From Halopseudomonas pachastrellae (lineage in GTDB: Bacteria > Pseudomonadota > Gammaproteobacteria > Pseudomonadales > Pseudomonadaceae): a stretch of 64,000 bases of DNA. The stretch's first letter is position 1. Every line of letters starts with the position of its first letter. The position numbers were made by a program, and so were the translations under genes. Below the pieces are notes generated by a model that saw nothing but the letters and a program-made list of their open reading frames with translations, ran no database searches and was not told the origin of the DNA. Positions 62,777-64,000 of the stretch are shown in pieces. The stretch lies in assembly GCF_900114765.1 (NCBI RefSeq), contig NZ_FOUD01000014.1:62001-126000 (forward strand), read 5' to 3'.

Positions 62777-63823
62777 TCAGACGCCGGCTTCGCGTTCGCG
62801 GCCGGGGTGCGGCAGCTCGCCTACCGGGCAATCTGCGACACCAATGGTTTTGCGGGTCATCGCCTCAACGTTGTCGCGCGCCTTCTCGGCATCCATCACC
62901 CAGGTGCGATAGAAGTCGAAAGGACAATCGGCTACGCCGCGGTCGCCGTCGCCGGAGTTGTACATGCCGGTGTAGCCGCGGTGCAGCAGCTTGAACAGGT
63001 GGTTCTGCGACTGGTCGTTGGCGCGCGCATCGCGGATCTGCGAGACCGACAGCTGTGCGTACTGCACGCCCATGTCTTCTTCGCCGCATTCGCCGAGGGT
63101 GCGGCCGTCGAAGCCGATGATCGCGGAGTGGCCAAAGTAGCTGTAGACGCCATCGAAGCCGGTGGCGTTGGCTACTGCCACATAGCAGTTGTTGGCCCAG
63201 GCCATGGTCTTGGCCATCATCACCTGCTGGTCTTTGGCCGGGTACATGTAGCCCTGACAGCGCACGATCAGCTCGGCGCCCTTCATTGCGCAGTCGCGCC
63301 AGATCTCCGGGTAGTTACCGTCGTCGCAGATGATCAGGCTGATCTTCATGCCCTTGGGGCCTTCGCTGACGTAGGTGCGATCGCCCGGATACCAGCCCTC
63401 AATAGGGCACCAGGGGATGCACTTGCGATACTTCTGCACGATCTCTCCCTGGTCATTGATCAGTATCAGCGTGTTGTAGGGCGCTTTGTTTGGGTGCTCT
63501 TCGTGGCGCTCGCCGGTCAGCGAGAAGATGCCCCAGGTGTTGGCCTTCTTGCAGGCCTCGCTGAAAATGCGGGTTTCGTCACCGGGCACGGTGGTGGCCG
63601 TGGCCATCATCTCGTCGCCGTCGTACATGATGCCCATGGTGCTGTACTCGGGGAACACCACCAGGTCCATGCCGGGCAGGCCCTGTTTCATGCCGATGAT
63701 CATGTCGGCAATTTTCTGCGCGTTATCGAGCACCTCCTCGCGGGTGTGCAGGCGCGGCATCTTGTAGTTGACGACGGCTACCCCGACTGTATCGGGACTG
63801 CTGGAAATATCTCCGTGACGCAT
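62777..63823 (-). CDS. amiE: aliphatic amidase
   Basis: 348 residues. Nitrilase-superfamily triad Glu59, Lys134 and Cys166, with Glu142 also present. Motifs [23 protein letters not shown] and [10 protein letters not shown]. It hydrolyses short-chain amides such as acetamide to acid and ammonia. amiB follows after 4 bases. Confidence 0.97.
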   Translation of the reverse strand: MRHGDISSSPDTVGVAVVNYKMPRLHTREEVLDNAQKIADMIIGMKQGLPGMDLVVFPEYSTMGIMYDGDEMMATATTVPGDETRIFSEACKKANTWGIFSLTGERHEEHPNKAPYNTLILINDQGEIVQKYRKCIPWCPIEGWYPGDRTYVSEGPKGMKISLIICDDGNYPEIWRDCAMKGAELIVRCQGYMYPAKDQQVMMAKTMAWANNCYVAVANATGFDGVYSYFGHSAIIGFDGRTLGECGEEDMGVQYAQLSVSQIRDARANDQSQNHLFKLLHRGYTGMYNSGDGDRGVADCPFDFYRTWVMDAEKARDNVEAMTRKTIGVADCPVGELPHPGREREAGV

Positions 63824-63855
63824 GGGTAACTCCTTCGCTTGGGTTGAGTGGCGGG

Positions 63856-64000
63856 TCAGTTACGGCTGATGCCGAGCTTGTCGACCCGATAGCGCAATTG
63901 CCGCAGGCTGATGTTCAGGCGCCGGGCGGCTTCAGACTGGTTGTTGTTGGTCTGCGAGAGCATGGCGCGGATGCGGTCGGCCTCGTCCTCCTGGACCCAG
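63856..64000 (-). CDS. C-terminal end of a Fis-type (NtrC-like) sigma-54 activator
   Basis: Only the last 47 codons are within the window. They encode a Fis-type helix-turn-helix: [20 protein letters not shown] then [10 protein letters not shown] and a stop. This is the usual DNA-binding tail of enhancer-binding proteins. The gene ends 32 bases before amiE on the same strand. Confidence 0.8.
   Translation of the reverse strand, partial: WVQEDEADRIRAMLSQTNNNQSEAARRLNISLRQLRYRVDKLGISRN

Overview
This looks like a chromosomal window from a high-GC gammaproteobacterium of the Pseudomonas group (Pseudomonas or Halopseudomonas). The strongest evidence is gene order. From about 36.6 kb to 61.7 kb the window carries rsmE, tatCBA, hisE, hisI, ubiB, ubiJ, ubiE, a PHA-system gene, phaI-phaF, phaD-phaC2-phaZ-phaC1, a DUF971 gene, hslU-hslV, a SPOR gene, argS, priA, rpmE, a nuclease gene and a malic enzyme gene. 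This matches, in outline, the order around the pha locus of Pseudomonas aeruginosa. Class II PHA synthases and the two convergent pha operons also point to this group. I could not run searches, so the species is not assigned.

Layout. 1-10.5 kb holds a META-domain fragment, an NnrU-like gene, an acetylpolyamine deacetylase with a polyamine-binding protein, an AraC regulator, a TehA/SLAC1 transporter, an FMN glutamate-synthase-like enzyme, a DUF2891 gene, a lipoprotein, proline iminopeptidase, dtd and a GlpM-like gene. 10.6-18.5 kb is a run of small accessory enzymes and membrane proteins: a DsbA-like isomerase, an SDR with its divergent HxlR regulator, an SMR pump, VOC and GFA proteins, and a four-gene operon of a B-box-like membrane protein, a saccharopine-dehydrogenase-like protein, DUF2269 and DoxX proteins. 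18.8-26.5 kb is a secretion and surface island: a subtilase with Glu at the usual Asp position, a von Willebrand A autotransporter, a lipid-anchored alpha/beta hydrolase and a TpsB/CdiB transporter.

26.6-36.1 kb is a contact-dependent-inhibition-like locus. The giant CdiA-type exoprotein gene is split by one extra C in a C5 run. Its C-terminal tail is a candidate toxin with no activity I can name, followed 10 bases later by a DUF2247-like candidate immunity gene. After that come an IS256-family remnant, an orphan AT-rich ORF with its own terminator, and a 186-base in-frame scrap copied from a cdiA FHA-2 region. Together these look like a worn record of toxin/immunity module exchange.

36.1-61.7 kb is mainly conserved backbone: PhoD-like phosphatase, rRNA methylation, Tat export, histidine synthesis, ubiquinone synthesis, storage-polymer synthesis, breakdown and granule proteins, proteolysis by HslUV, arginyl-tRNA synthetase, replication restart, ribosomal protein L31 and malic enzyme. 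61.7-64 kb holds an amidase operon, amiE-amiB, directly downstream of the 3' end of a Fis-type activator gene. No tRNA, rRNA, CRISPR array or complete insertion sequence was seen.
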